Origin: Mesorhizobium amorphae
Lineage (GTDB): Bacteria; Pseudomonadota; Alphaproteobacteria; Rhizobiales; Rhizobiaceae
Length of the DNA: 64,000 nucleotides
Direction of reading: 5' to 3'
Assembly (NCBI GenBank): GCA_003240775.1
Contig: QFNI01000015.1
Location: 11,320 to 75,319, forward strand
How positions within the stretch are numbered: position 1 is the first letter of the stretch; each line of letters opens with the position of its first letter. The position numbers and the translations under genes were made by a program. Positions 25,072 through 33,355 of the stretch are shown here, piece after piece. The notes below the pieces were generated by a model. It was not told the DNA's origin, did not search any database, and saw only the letters and a program-made list of their open reading frames with translations.

Positions 25072-26916
25072 TCATCCGGGAACGTGGCGCACCGCGCCCT
25101 TGGCCGCGCTCGTCGCCATCGCGGCATAGGCACGAAGGGCCATTGTCACCTTGCGCGGGCGGGTCTCGGCCGGGCGCCAGCTGCTGCCGAAGCGCTCGTC
25201 CATCGCGGCCCTGCGCCGCGTGATCTCGGCTTCGTCCACCACCAGATCGATCTTGCGATTGGGGATGTCGATCGCGATGGTGTCGCCGTTCTCGACTAGT
25301 CCGATGAGGCCGCCCTCCTCCGCTTCCGGCGAGACGTGGCCGATGGAAAGGCCGGACGTGCCGCCCGAGAAGCGCCCGTCGGTGATCAGCGCGCAGGCCT
25401 TTCCCAGGCCCTTCGACTTCAGATAGCTCGTCGGATAGAGCATCTCCTGCATGCCGGGCCCGCCGCGCGGGCCTTCGAAGCGGATCACCACCACGTCGCC
25501 CGCCTTCACATGGTTCGACAGGATGGCCTTCACGGCCGCGTCCTGGCTCTCGAACACGACGGCCGGGCCGGTGAATTTGAGGATGGACTCATCCACGCCC
25601 GCCGTCTTCACCACGCAGCCGTCGAGCGCCAGATTGCCCTTGAGCACCGCAAGGCCGCCATCCCTGGAGAACGGCGTCTCCGCCGAGCGGATCACGCCCC
25701 CCTCGCGGTCGAGATCGAGGTCCTCCCAGCGCGAAGCCTGGCTGAACGCGGTCTGCGTCGGCACGCCGCCGGGCGCTGCCTTGAAGAAGTCGTGCACCTT
25801 CGAGGCCGAGGTGCGCGAGATGTCCCAGTGCTCGATGGCGTGGCCGAGCGTTTCCGCGTGAACGGTGGGCTGGTCGCGGTTGATCAGCCCCGCACGGTCG
25901 AGCTGACCCAGGATCGCCATGATGCCGCCGGCGCGGTGGACGTCTTCCATGTGCACGTCGCTCTTTGCGGGCGCGACCTTGCAGAGCACGGGAACCTTGC
26001 GCGACAGCCGGTCGATGTCGTCCATGCCGAAATCGATGTCGCCCTCATGCGCGGCCGCCAGGATGTGCAGCACCGTGTTGGTGGAGCCGCCCATCGCGAT
26101 GTCGAGCGCCATGGCGTTCTCGAAGGCGGGCTTGGCCGCGATCGTACGCGGCAGCACATTGGCGTCGTCCTGCTCGTACCAGCGCTGGGCCAAGTCGACG
26201 ATCAGGTGGCCGGCCTCCACGAAGAGGCGCTTGCGGTCGGCATGGGTGGCGAGCGTCGAGCCGTTGCCGGGCAAGGACAGGCCCAGCGCCTCGGTCAGGC
26301 AGTTCATGGAATTGGCCGTGAACATGCCCGAGCAGGAGCCGCAGGTGGGGCAGGCCGAGCGCTCGATCACCTTCACGTCTTCATCCGACATCGTGTCGTC
26401 GGCGGCGGCCACCATCGCGTCCACCAGGTCGAGCGCATGCTTCTTGCCATGCAGCACGACCTTGCCCGCTTCCATCGGTCCGCCCGAGACGAAGACGGCG
26501 GGAATGTTGAGGCGCATCGCGGCCATCAGCATTCCCGGCGTGATCTTGTCGCAATTGGAGATGCAGACCATGGCGTCCGCGCAGTGTGCGTTGACCATGT
26601 ATTCCACGCTGTCCGCGATCAGCTCACGCGATGGCAGCGAATACAGCATGCCGTCATGGCCCATCGCGATGCCGTCATCGACGGCGATCGTGTTGAACTC
26701 CTTGGCGACGCCGCCGGCCGCCTCGATCTCGCGTGCGACGAGCTGGCCGAGGTCCTTGAGGTGCACGTGGCCCGGCACGAACTGGGTGAACGAGTTCACC
26801 ACCGCGATGATCGGCTTGCCGAAATCGCCGTCCTTCATGCCGGTCGCGCGCCACAGGCCGCGCGCGCCCGCCATGTTGCGGCCGTGGGTGGTTGTGCGGG
26901 AACGGTAGGCGGGCAT
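25072..26916 (-). CDS. ilvD: Dihydroxy-acid dehydratase
   Basis: This 614-residue enzyme has the standard length of the E. coli-type IlvD, which dehydrates 2,3-dihydroxy-acids in isoleucine and valine synthesis. The N-terminus SRTTTHGRNMAGARGLWRAT, the iron-sulfur cysteines in CISNCDKITPGM and ACPTCGSCSGMFTANSMN, and the C-terminal GRFSGGTSGLSIGHVSPEA are all present. It lies next to a paralogous sugar-acid dehydratase but is 130 bases apart and need not share its control. Confidence 0.95.
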   Translation of the reverse strand: MPAYRSRTTTHGRNMAGARGLWRATGMKDGDFGKPIIAVVNSFTQFVPGHVHLKDLGQLVAREIEAAGGVAKEFNTIAVDDGIAMGHDGMLYSLPSRELIADSVEYMVNAHCADAMVCISNCDKITPGMLMAAMRLNIPAVFVSGGPMEAGKVVLHGKKHALDLVDAMVAAADDTMSDEDVKVIERSACPTCGSCSGMFTANSMNCLTEALGLSLPGNGSTLATHADRKRLFVEAGHLIVDLAQRWYEQDDANVLPRTIAAKPAFENAMALDIAMGGSTNTVLHILAAAHEGDIDFGMDDIDRLSRKVPVLCKVAPAKSDVHMEDVHRAGGIMAILGQLDRAGLINRDQPTVHAETLGHAIEHWDISRTSASKVHDFFKAAPGGVPTQTAFSQASRWEDLDLDREGGVIRSAETPFSRDGGLAVLKGNLALDGCVVKTAGVDESILKFTGPAVVFESQDAAVKAILSNHVKAGDVVVIRFEGPRGGPGMQEMLYPTSYLKSKGLGKACALITDGRFSGGTSGLSIGHVSPEAEEGGLIGLVENGDTIAIDIPNRKIDLVVDEAEITRRRAAMDERFGSSWRPAETRPRKVTMALRAYAAMATSAAKGAVRHVPG

Positions 26917-27048
26917 GGGCTGAACTCCGTGCGCGGATCGTCGGCGCGGAAACCCGCGCGGGGGGGTTTCCGTTGCGCGCTATGGCGCCGGCTGTCAACC
27001 GCGAGCGACGGCGCGGGGGTCAACTCGGCGCGATGGCTGAGCCGCGCC

Positions 27049-28851
27049 TCAGTGGTTGTCGCGCGGCAGGCCCGCGGTGTGGGCGATGTCCTGATACTTC
27101 GCGGCCGGAACCAGGATCGCGCCTTCCGAAAGCTGGTTGACGAGGCTGCGCTGGATTTCCTGCCAGGGCGTCTGGTGGCGCGGATACTGGTAGCCGCCCG
27201 CATCCTTCAGCGCTTGGCGGCGCGCGGAAAGCTCCTCGTCGGAGATCAGGATGTCGGCCGTGCCCTTGAGAAGGTCGATCCGTACCCGGTCCCCCGTGCG
27301 CAAGAGCGCCAGTCCGCCGCCCGAAGCGGCCTCGGGCGAAGCGTTCAGGATGGACGGGCTGCCGGACGTGCCCGACTGGCGCCCATCGCCGATGCAGGGC
27401 AGCGCGTGGATGCCGCGCTTGATGAGGTAGGCGGGCGGCTGCATGTTCACCACTTCCGCCGCACCCGGATAGCCGATCGGCCCGGCACCGCGCATGAAGA
27501 GCACCGTGTGCTCGTCGATCCCAAGCGCGGGGTCGTCGATGCGTGCGTGGTAATCCTCCGGCCCGTCGAACACCATGGCTGGGCCCTCGAAGGCCATCGG
27601 ATCGTCGGGGTTCGAGAGATAGCGGGTGTGGAATTCCTCGGAGATCACCGAGGTCTTCATGATCGCGGAGTCGAACAGGTTGCCGCGCAGGTTGATGAAG
27701 CCTGCCTCGCGCTTGAGCGGGTCGGACGCCGGCCGGATCACGGCGTAATTGTTGATATCAACGTAGGCCGAGTTCTCGCCGATCGAGGCGCCGTTGGCGG
27801 TCTTGGCGTCGGGATGCGGGAAAAGGCCCGCATTCATCAGTTCCTTCACCACCGCCTGCACGCCACCGGCATGGTGATAGTCCTCGCCGAGATATTCGCC
27901 TGCGGGCTGGAGGTTCACGAGAAGCGGGATCTTGTGGCCGATGCGCTGCCAGTCATCGTTGTCGAGCGGGATGCCGAGATGGCGCGCGATGGCGTTGAGG
28001 TGGATCGGCGCGTTGGTGGACCCGCCGATGGCCGAGTTGACCACGATGGCGTTCTCGAAGGCCTGCCGCGTCATGATGTCGGAGGGCTTCAGGTCCTCGT
28101 CCACCATGTCCACGATGCGCCGGCCGGTCTCGTAGGCCACCTGGCCGCGCTCGCGATAGGGCGCGGGGATGGCCGCCGAGCCAGGCAGCTGCATGCCGAG
28201 CGCTTCGGCGAGGGAATTCATGGTGGTCGCCGTGCCCATCGTGTTGCAGTAGCCGGTCGAGGGCGCGGAGGAGGCCACGATCTGCATGAACTCCTCATAG
28301 TCGATCTCGCCGGCAGCCAGCCGCTCGCGGCTTTCCCACACGATGGTGCCCGAGCCCGTGCGCTTGCCCTTGTGCCAGCCGTTGAGCATGGGGCCGACGG
28401 ACAGCGCGATGGCCGGGATATTGACGGTGGCGGCCGCCATCAGCAAGGCAGGCGTGGTCTTGTCGCAACCGATCGTCAGCACGACGCCGTCGAGCGGATA
28501 GCCGTAGAGCACCTCGACGAGGCTCAGATAAGCGAGGTTGCGGTCAAGGCCGGCGGTGGGGCGCTTGCCCGTTTCCTGGATCGGGTGGCAGGGAAACTCG
28601 AAAGCTATGCCGCCGGCCGCCGCGATGCCCTCGCGCACGCGCTTGGCGAGTTCGAGGTGGTGGCGGTTGCAGGGGCTGAGATCCGAGCCCGTCTGGGCGA
28701 TGCCGATCAAGGGCTTGCCCGACTGCAGCTCGGCGCGCGTGAGGCCGTAATTGAGATAACGCTCGAGATAGAGCGCGGTCATTCCGGGATTGTCGGGGTT
28801 GTCGAACCACTCCTGCGAGCGCCGCGTCTTGGGCTTGGATTGGCCGGCCAT
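27049..28851 (-). CDS. IlvD/Edd family sugar-acid dehydratase (arabinonate/xylonate type)
   Basis: From the ATG at 28851 the protein has 600 residues. It keeps the [Fe-S] cysteines in LTIGCDKTTPALLM and STGYCNTMGTATTMN, and the C-terminal GDGRQSGTSGSPSILNASPE. The N-terminal RRSQEWFDNPDNPGMTALYL and the SPCNRHH segment are typical of the L-arabinonate/D-xylonate dehydratase branch rather than IlvD or Edd. It should convert a sugar acid to its 2-keto-3-deoxy form. The lactonase at 4.2 kb would give such acids, but the two genes are far apart. The exact sugar cannot be read here. Confidence 0.85.
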   Translation of the reverse strand: MAGQSKPKTRRSQEWFDNPDNPGMTALYLERYLNYGLTRAELQSGKPLIGIAQTGSDLSPCNRHHLELAKRVREGIAAAGGIAFEFPCHPIQETGKRPTAGLDRNLAYLSLVEVLYGYPLDGVVLTIGCDKTTPALLMAAATVNIPAIALSVGPMLNGWHKGKRTGSGTIVWESRERLAAGEIDYEEFMQIVASSAPSTGYCNTMGTATTMNSLAEALGMQLPGSAAIPAPYRERGQVAYETGRRIVDMVDEDLKPSDIMTRQAFENAIVVNSAIGGSTNAPIHLNAIARHLGIPLDNDDWQRIGHKIPLLVNLQPAGEYLGEDYHHAGGVQAVVKELMNAGLFPHPDAKTANGASIGENSAYVDINNYAVIRPASDPLKREAGFINLRGNLFDSAIMKTSVISEEFHTRYLSNPDDPMAFEGPAMVFDGPEDYHARIDDPALGIDEHTVLFMRGAGPIGYPGAAEVVNMQPPAYLIKRGIHALPCIGDGRQSGTSGSPSILNASPEAASGGGLALLRTGDRVRIDLLKGTADILISDEELSARRQALKDAGGYQYPRHQTPWQEIQRSLVNQLSEGAILVPAAKYQDIAHTAGLPRDNH

Positions 28852-28879
28852 AGTCTGTCTCCCCCACCAAAAGTATGAT

Positions 28880-28890
28880 TTATGCGATAA
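28880..28890 (-). promoter_or_regulatory. Small palindrome TTATGCGATAA upstream of the sugar-acid dehydratase
   Basis: TTAT-GCG-ATAA is a perfect palindrome with a 3-base centre about 30 bases before the start codon, behind a GGGGGAGAC ribosome site. It could bind a GntR-type regulator, but no such gene is adjacent. Confidence 0.25.
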
Positions 28891-29025
28891 GCCGATCCTG
28901 CACGGGCGGCAAGGCGCAAATTGCCTCAACGCTCCCCGATGGACACGCGGCACGACCGCTCCCATCCCTCCTCCGAGCAGAAGGCACCAGTCCTCGCTGG
29001 TGCGAAGCAGCCTTCCCCGCCCCGG

Positions 29026-29430
29026 CTAATGCTCGGGGAAGTTCGGCTCGCTCTTCGACTCACCTGCGGCAGACCCCTTGCCCTCAGGCGCCCCTGCGGT
29101 GGCGTCGAGCCCCGTGCCGGGCACGGCATCGGGGTCTTCGCCCGGACGGCGGATCAGGCCTGCCGCTTCCAGCACGAGCGGGTGCAGCCCCTCCCCGCCT
29201 GCGTCGAGATGGGCGAACAGCCCCTTGCGCATGCGGGGCTCCCAGAATTTGTTGATGTGGATGGCAACGCCTTCGGCGCGGTTCTCGGCACGCTGGGAAT
29301 CGAAGAAGGTGGCGATCTGGTTGGCCATGCGGATCAGCTTGGCGTGAACCGAATGGGCGGGGTGGGCCTGCGCGCCCTCGTCGCGCTCTTCCGCCTCGTT
29401 CTGCCCCCACTGCACGTCTTCAGGCTGCAT
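29026..29430 (-). CDS. fdsD: Formate dehydrogenase delta subunit
   Basis: The ATG at 29430 overlaps the fdhD stop by 11 bases and gives 134 residues. The core KLIRMANQIATFFDSQRAEN and the later HINKFWEPRMRKGLFAHLDA are typical of the FdsD family, a small subunit needed for maturation or activity of NAD-dependent molybdenum formate dehydrogenase. The C-terminal 40 residues are Gly/Pro/Ala-rich and longer than in most FdsD proteins. It is the last gene of the fds operon. Confidence 0.88.
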   Translation of the reverse strand: MQPEDVQWGQNEAEERDEGAQAHPAHSVHAKLIRMANQIATFFDSQRAENRAEGVAIHINKFWEPRMRKGLFAHLDAGGEGLHPLVLEAAGLIRRPGEDPDAVPGTGLDATAGAPEGKGSAAGESKSEPNFPEH

Positions 29431-30244
29431 GGCTGGCTTTCTCCAGATCGGTGATGCGGTGAGGGTGGGTGAAGACGTCGAACTCCTCGCCTCGCACGAG
29501 GGCGACGAGCGCGATGTTTGCGGCATCCGCCGTGCGGATGGCGAGCGCGGTGGGCGCGGAAACGGCGAGAAGCACGGAGGCGCCGATGGCAGCCGTCTTC
29601 TGCACCATCTCGACCGACACCCGGCTCGTGACGACCACGGCGCCGGAGGCGCCCGAGACGGCTTCCCGTGCGAGCGCACCGCAGAGCTTGTCGAGCGCGT
29701 TGTGCCGCCCGACATCCTCTCGCGCGGCCACGATGCCTCGGTCGGGCATGAAGAAGCCCGCGGCATGCACCGCGCCAGTGGCGCGATGCATGGGCTGATG
29801 CTCGGACAGGAGGCGCACGGCCTCGGTCACCTCGGACCGCGAAAGCTTCAGCCCACCATCGACGGAGGCCACGCTGCGCATGGCTTCGTCGATCGACTCG
29901 ATCCCACAGAGCCCGCAGCCCACCGGCCCGGCAAGGCGGCGGCGGCGCGCCTGAAAGCGGTCGCCGGCACTTTCGTGGAGCGAAATCTGGATATCGATGC
30001 CCGCACCCGCTTCCTCGATCGCGATCTCCTCGATCTCGCCCAGTGAGGAAACGACGCCTTCGGTCAGCGAGAAGCCGAGCGCGAAGTCGTGGAGATCGGC
30101 GGGAGTGGCCATCATCACGGCATGCGTGGTGCCGCGATAGGAAAGCGCCACAGGCGTCTCCTCGGGCACCGCACGCTCGGCGGAGAACGACCCCGCCCGG
30201 CGCTCGGCAAAGCGCTCCGCTGGAGTGACAGCCGGACGCGTCAT
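29420..30244 (-). CDS. fdhD: Formate dehydrogenase accessory sulfurtransferase FdhD
   Basis: The ATG at 30244 is the right start because the upstream extension encodes only a low-complexity repeat region. The 274-residue protein carries the active-site motif GCGLCGIES, whose cysteines carry sulfur from a cysteine desulfurase to the molybdenum cofactor. Also visible are HDFALGFSLTEGVV and RAGxFxxD-like AREDVGRHNALDK. FdhD, also called FdsC in this operon type, is required for formate dehydrogenase activity. It follows fdsA. Confidence 0.92.
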   Translation of the reverse strand: MTRPAVTPAERFAERRAGSFSAERAVPEETPVALSYRGTTHAVMMATPADLHDFALGFSLTEGVVSSLGEIEEIAIEEAGAGIDIQISLHESAGDRFQARRRRLAGPVGCGLCGIESIDEAMRSVASVDGGLKLSRSEVTEAVRLLSEHQPMHRATGAVHAAGFFMPDRGIVAAREDVGRHNALDKLCGALAREAVSGASGAVVVTSRVSVEMVQKTAAIGASVLLAVSAPTALAIRTADAANIALVALVRGEEFDVFTHPHRITDLEKASHAA

Positions 30245-30248
30245 AGCG

Positions 30249-30280
30249 CTGCCTCCCCCTCCCCCTTGCGGGGAGGGTGG
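30249..30280. repeat. REP-like palindrome CCCTCCCC-N5-GGGGAGGG
   Basis: Perfect 8-bp arms CCCTCCCC and GGGGAGGG flank five bases, in the short gap between fdsA and fdhD. The same core recurs twice between fdsB and fdsA. Such GC-rich palindromes are commonly dispersed in alphaproteobacterial intergenic spaces. Confidence 0.55.
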
Positions 30281-30302
30281 GGTTTGCGCAGTCTTCAAAG
30301 GA

Positions 30303-33182
30303 TCACTCCGCGGCTTCCAGACGGCCGGCGATGCGGCGGGACTGCTTGGCTTGCGCGTCGTATTCCTCCTGCCAGTCGCTCGGGCCGTTGGAGGGCTGTA
30401 CCTGAACCGCCGTCACCTTGTATTCCGGGCAGTTGGTGGCCCAGTCCGAGAAATCGGTGGTGATCACGTTGGCCTGGGTCAGCGGGTGGTGGAAGGTGGT
30501 GTAGACCACGCCCGGCGACACGCGGTCGGTGATCTTGGCGCGCAGCGTGGTCTCGCCCGCGCGGCTTGCCAGACGCACCCAGTCGCCGTCGCGCAAACCG
30601 CGGTTCTCGGCATCATGCGGATGGATTTCCAGGCGATCCTCCTCGTGCCACAACACGTTGTCGGTGCGCCGGGTCTGGGCGCCCACATTGTATTGCGACA
30701 AGATGCGGCCGGTGGTCAGCAGCAGCGGGAAGCGGGGGCCGGTCTTCTCGTCGGTCGCCACATATTCCGTGCGGATGAACTTGCCCTTGCCGCGCACGAA
30801 GCCGCCCACATGCATGATGGGCGAGCCGAGCGGGGCCTTGTCCGTGCAGGGCCACTGCACCGAACCCATCTCCTCGAGATAGGCGTAGGAGACCTTGGCA
30901 AAGGACGGCGTGGTGGCCGCGATCTCGTCCATGATCTGCGAGGGATGGGCGTAGTTCCAGTTGAGCCCCATCGCCTGCGCGAGAAGCTGCGTCACTTCCC
31001 AGTCGGCATAGCCGTTCTTCGGCGTCATCACGCGGCGGACGCGGTTGATGCGGCGCTCCGCGTTGGTGAAGGTGCCGTCCTTTTCGAGGAAGGTCGAGCC
31101 CGGCAGGAAGACGTGGGCATAGTTGGCCGTCTCGTTCAGGAACAGGTCCTGCACGACGACGCATTCCATGGCCGCCAGGCCCGCCGCCACGTGCTTGGTG
31201 TCGGGATCGGACTGGAGGATGTCCTCGCCCTGCACGTAGATGCCCTTGAAGGTGCCGTCGACGGCGGCATCCAGCATGTTGGGGATGCGCAGGCCCGGCT
31301 CGTCGGAGATCGTGACGCCCCAGAGCTTCTCGAAGATTTCCCGCGTCGGCTCGTCGGAGACGTGGCGGTAGCCCGGCAGCTCGTGCGGGAAGGAGCCCAT
31401 GTCGCAGGCGCCCTGCACGTTGTTCTGGCCGCGCAGCGGATTCACGCCGACGCCGGGGCGACCGAGATTGCCGGTGGCCATGGCGAGGTTGGCGATGGCC
31501 ATCACGGTGGTCGAGCCCTGGGAATGCTCGGTGACGCCCAGGCCGTAATAGATCGCGCCGTTTCCGCCCGTCGCATAAAGGCGCGCGGCTTCCCGCAGCG
31601 TCTGGGCGGGAACGCCCGTCAGCTTCTCGGTGGCCTCGGGGCTGTGGCGCTCTTCGGACACGAACTCGGCCCAGTCCTGGAACTCGTCCCACTCGCAGCG
31701 CTCGCGGATGAAGGCCTCGTCGCAGAGGCCTTCGGTGACGATCACATGGGCGAGCGCGGTCACCACCGCGACGTTGGTGCCGGGCTTGAGTGCGAGGTGA
31801 TGATCGGCCTTGATGTGGGCGGACTTCACCATGTCGGTGCGGCGCGGGTCGACCACGATCAGGCGCGCGCCCTGGCGCAGGCGCTTCTTCAGCCGCGAGG
31901 CGAAGACCGGGTGGCCGTCGGTGGGGTTGGCGCCGATGATGATCGCGACGTCCACCTCTTCCACGGAATCGAAGTTCTGCGTGCCGGCGGACGTGCCGTA
32001 GGTCTGGCCGAGCCCGTAGCCGGTCGGCGAGTGGCAGACGCGGGCGCAGGTGTCGACGTTGTTGTTGCGGAAGCCCGCGCGGATCAGCTTCTGGACGAGG
32101 TAGGTCTCCTCGTTGGTGCAGCGCGAGGACGTGATGCCGCCGATGGACTCACGGCCGTACTGGAACTGGATGCGGCGGAATTCCTTCGCCACATGATTGA
32201 GCGCCTCCTCCCACGACACCTCGCGCCACGGGTCAGAAATCTTCTCGCGCACCATCGGGTTGAGGATGCGGTCGCGGTGGGTCGAGTAGCCATAGGCGAA
32301 GCGGCCCTTGACGCAGGAATGGCCGCGATTGGCTTGGCCGTCCTTCCAAGGCACCATGCGGACGAGCTCCTCGCCGCGCATCTCGGCCTTGAACGAGCAG
32401 CCCACGCCGCAATAGGCGCAAGTGGTCACCACCGAATGCTCGGGCTGGCCGACCGCGATCACGCTCTTTTCCGTCAGCGTCGCCGTCGGGCAGGCCTGCA
32501 CGCAGGCGCCGCAGGACACGCATTCGGAAGCCAGAAACGCCTCGTGCTGGCCGGGCGATACGCGGGAGCCGAAGCCGCGGCCCTCGATCGTCAGCGCGAA
32601 CGTGCCCTGCACCTCCTCGCAGGCGCGCACGCAGCGCGAGCAGACGATGCATTTGGACGGGTCATAGGTGAAGTAGGGGTTGGACTCGTCCTTGGGCAGC
32701 CAGTTGAAATTCAGCGCACCGTCCTGCCGCGCCTTCACATGGTTCTCGCCCTCGTAGCCGTAGCGCACGTCGCGCAGGCCAACGGCCCCCGCCATGTCCT
32801 GCAATTCGCAGTCGCCGTTGGCAGCACAGGTCAGGCAGTCGAGCGGGTGGTCAGAGATGTAGAGTTCCATCACGCCGCGGCGGATGTCCTTGAGGCGTCC
32901 TGTCTGAGTGTGCACCACCATGCCGGGGCCAACCGGCGTGGTGCAGGAGGCGGGCGTGCCCGCGCGGCCCTCGATCTCGACCAGACACAGGCGGCAGGAG
33001 CCGAAGGCGTCCACCATGTCGGTGGCGCAGAGTTTGGGAACGGAAATGCCCGCTTCCTTGGACGCGCGCATGATCGACGTGCCCTCGGGCACGGTGACCG
33101 TGCGGCCGTCCACCGTCAGCGTGATCAGCTTGTCGGATTTGGCGGCAGGGGTGCCGAAGTCGATTTCGGGAACGAGACCCAT
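30303..33182 (-). CDS. fdsA: NAD-dependent formate dehydrogenase alpha subunit (Mo/W)
   Basis: This 959-residue catalytic subunit oxidises formate to CO2. The N-terminal NuoG-like part has a [2Fe-2S] site (Cys52, 63, 66, 80), a HPLDCLTC-type [4Fe-4S] site and two ferredoxin-type sites, CIVCSRCVRAC and CVSCGACVQAC. The molybdopterin domain begins with CAYCGVGCSF, and the metal ligand Cys is in RVCHSPTGYGL. The rest carries bis-MGD motifs including NPTDGHPVF and GVNPLRGQNNVQG. It works with FdsB and FdsG, which pass electrons to NAD+. The layout matches the soluble Cupriavidus/Rhodobacter-type enzyme. Confidence 0.95.
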   Translation of the reverse strand: MGLVPEIDFGTPAAKSDKLITLTVDGRTVTVPEGTSIMRASKEAGISVPKLCATDMVDAFGSCRLCLVEIEGRAGTPASCTTPVGPGMVVHTQTGRLKDIRRGVMELYISDHPLDCLTCAANGDCELQDMAGAVGLRDVRYGYEGENHVKARQDGALNFNWLPKDESNPYFTYDPSKCIVCSRCVRACEEVQGTFALTIEGRGFGSRVSPGQHEAFLASECVSCGACVQACPTATLTEKSVIAVGQPEHSVVTTCAYCGVGCSFKAEMRGEELVRMVPWKDGQANRGHSCVKGRFAYGYSTHRDRILNPMVREKISDPWREVSWEEALNHVAKEFRRIQFQYGRESIGGITSSRCTNEETYLVQKLIRAGFRNNNVDTCARVCHSPTGYGLGQTYGTSAGTQNFDSVEEVDVAIIIGANPTDGHPVFASRLKKRLRQGARLIVVDPRRTDMVKSAHIKADHHLALKPGTNVAVVTALAHVIVTEGLCDEAFIRERCEWDEFQDWAEFVSEERHSPEATEKLTGVPAQTLREAARLYATGGNGAIYYGLGVTEHSQGSTTVMAIANLAMATGNLGRPGVGVNPLRGQNNVQGACDMGSFPHELPGYRHVSDEPTREIFEKLWGVTISDEPGLRIPNMLDAAVDGTFKGIYVQGEDILQSDPDTKHVAAGLAAMECVVVQDLFLNETANYAHVFLPGSTFLEKDGTFTNAERRINRVRRVMTPKNGYADWEVTQLLAQAMGLNWNYAHPSQIMDEIAATTPSFAKVSYAYLEEMGSVQWPCTDKAPLGSPIMHVGGFVRGKGKFIRTEYVATDEKTGPRFPLLLTTGRILSQYNVGAQTRRTDNVLWHEEDRLEIHPHDAENRGLRDGDWVRLASRAGETTLRAKITDRVSPGVVYTTFHHPLTQANVITTDFSDWATNCPEYKVTAVQVQPSNGPSDWQEEYDAQAKQSRRIAGRLEAAE

Positions 33183-33249
33183 GGCTCAAGCCTCCGAGTT
33201 GCGCGCGGGAAAGGCCGCCGCGCTGCCGCGATGATACCCCCACCCCGCA

Positions 33250-33273
33250 CCCCTCTCCCCAAGGGGGAGGGGG
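33250..33273. repeat. REP-like palindrome, first of a pair
   Basis: CCCCTCTCCCC-AAG-GGGGAGGGGG forms a near-perfect GC hairpin in the 173-base gap between fdsB and fdsA. It resembles the element upstream of fdhD but has a shorter loop. Confidence 0.5.
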
Positions 33274-33307
33274 ATTCTGGAAGGCAGGGCGCTGGTCCGA
33301 ATGTCCC

Positions 33308-33328
33308 CCCTCCCCCCTGAGGGGAGGG
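33308..33328. repeat. REP-like palindrome, second of a pair
   Basis: CCCTCCCC-N5-GGGGAGGG is identical in its arms to the element at 30257-30277. It lies 35 bases from its partner at 33250, so the fdsB-fdsA gap holds a REP-like pair. Hairpins here could protect the fdsGB message or lower fdsA expression. Confidence 0.55.
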
Positions 33329-33355
33329 TTATGGGGTGGGGGTGCACGGCGACGG

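Noticed and set aside
25336..28878. A 1,180-codon open frame antisense to both dehydratase genes
   Set aside because: It covers the complement of ilvD and the sugar-acid dehydratase gene. Its composition is His/Arg/Asp-rich, typical of the antisense of GC-rich coding DNA, and it has no ribosome site.
30225..33320. A 1,031-codon open frame antisense to fdsA
   Set aside because: It is the shadow of the well-supported fdsA gene and shows no family features.
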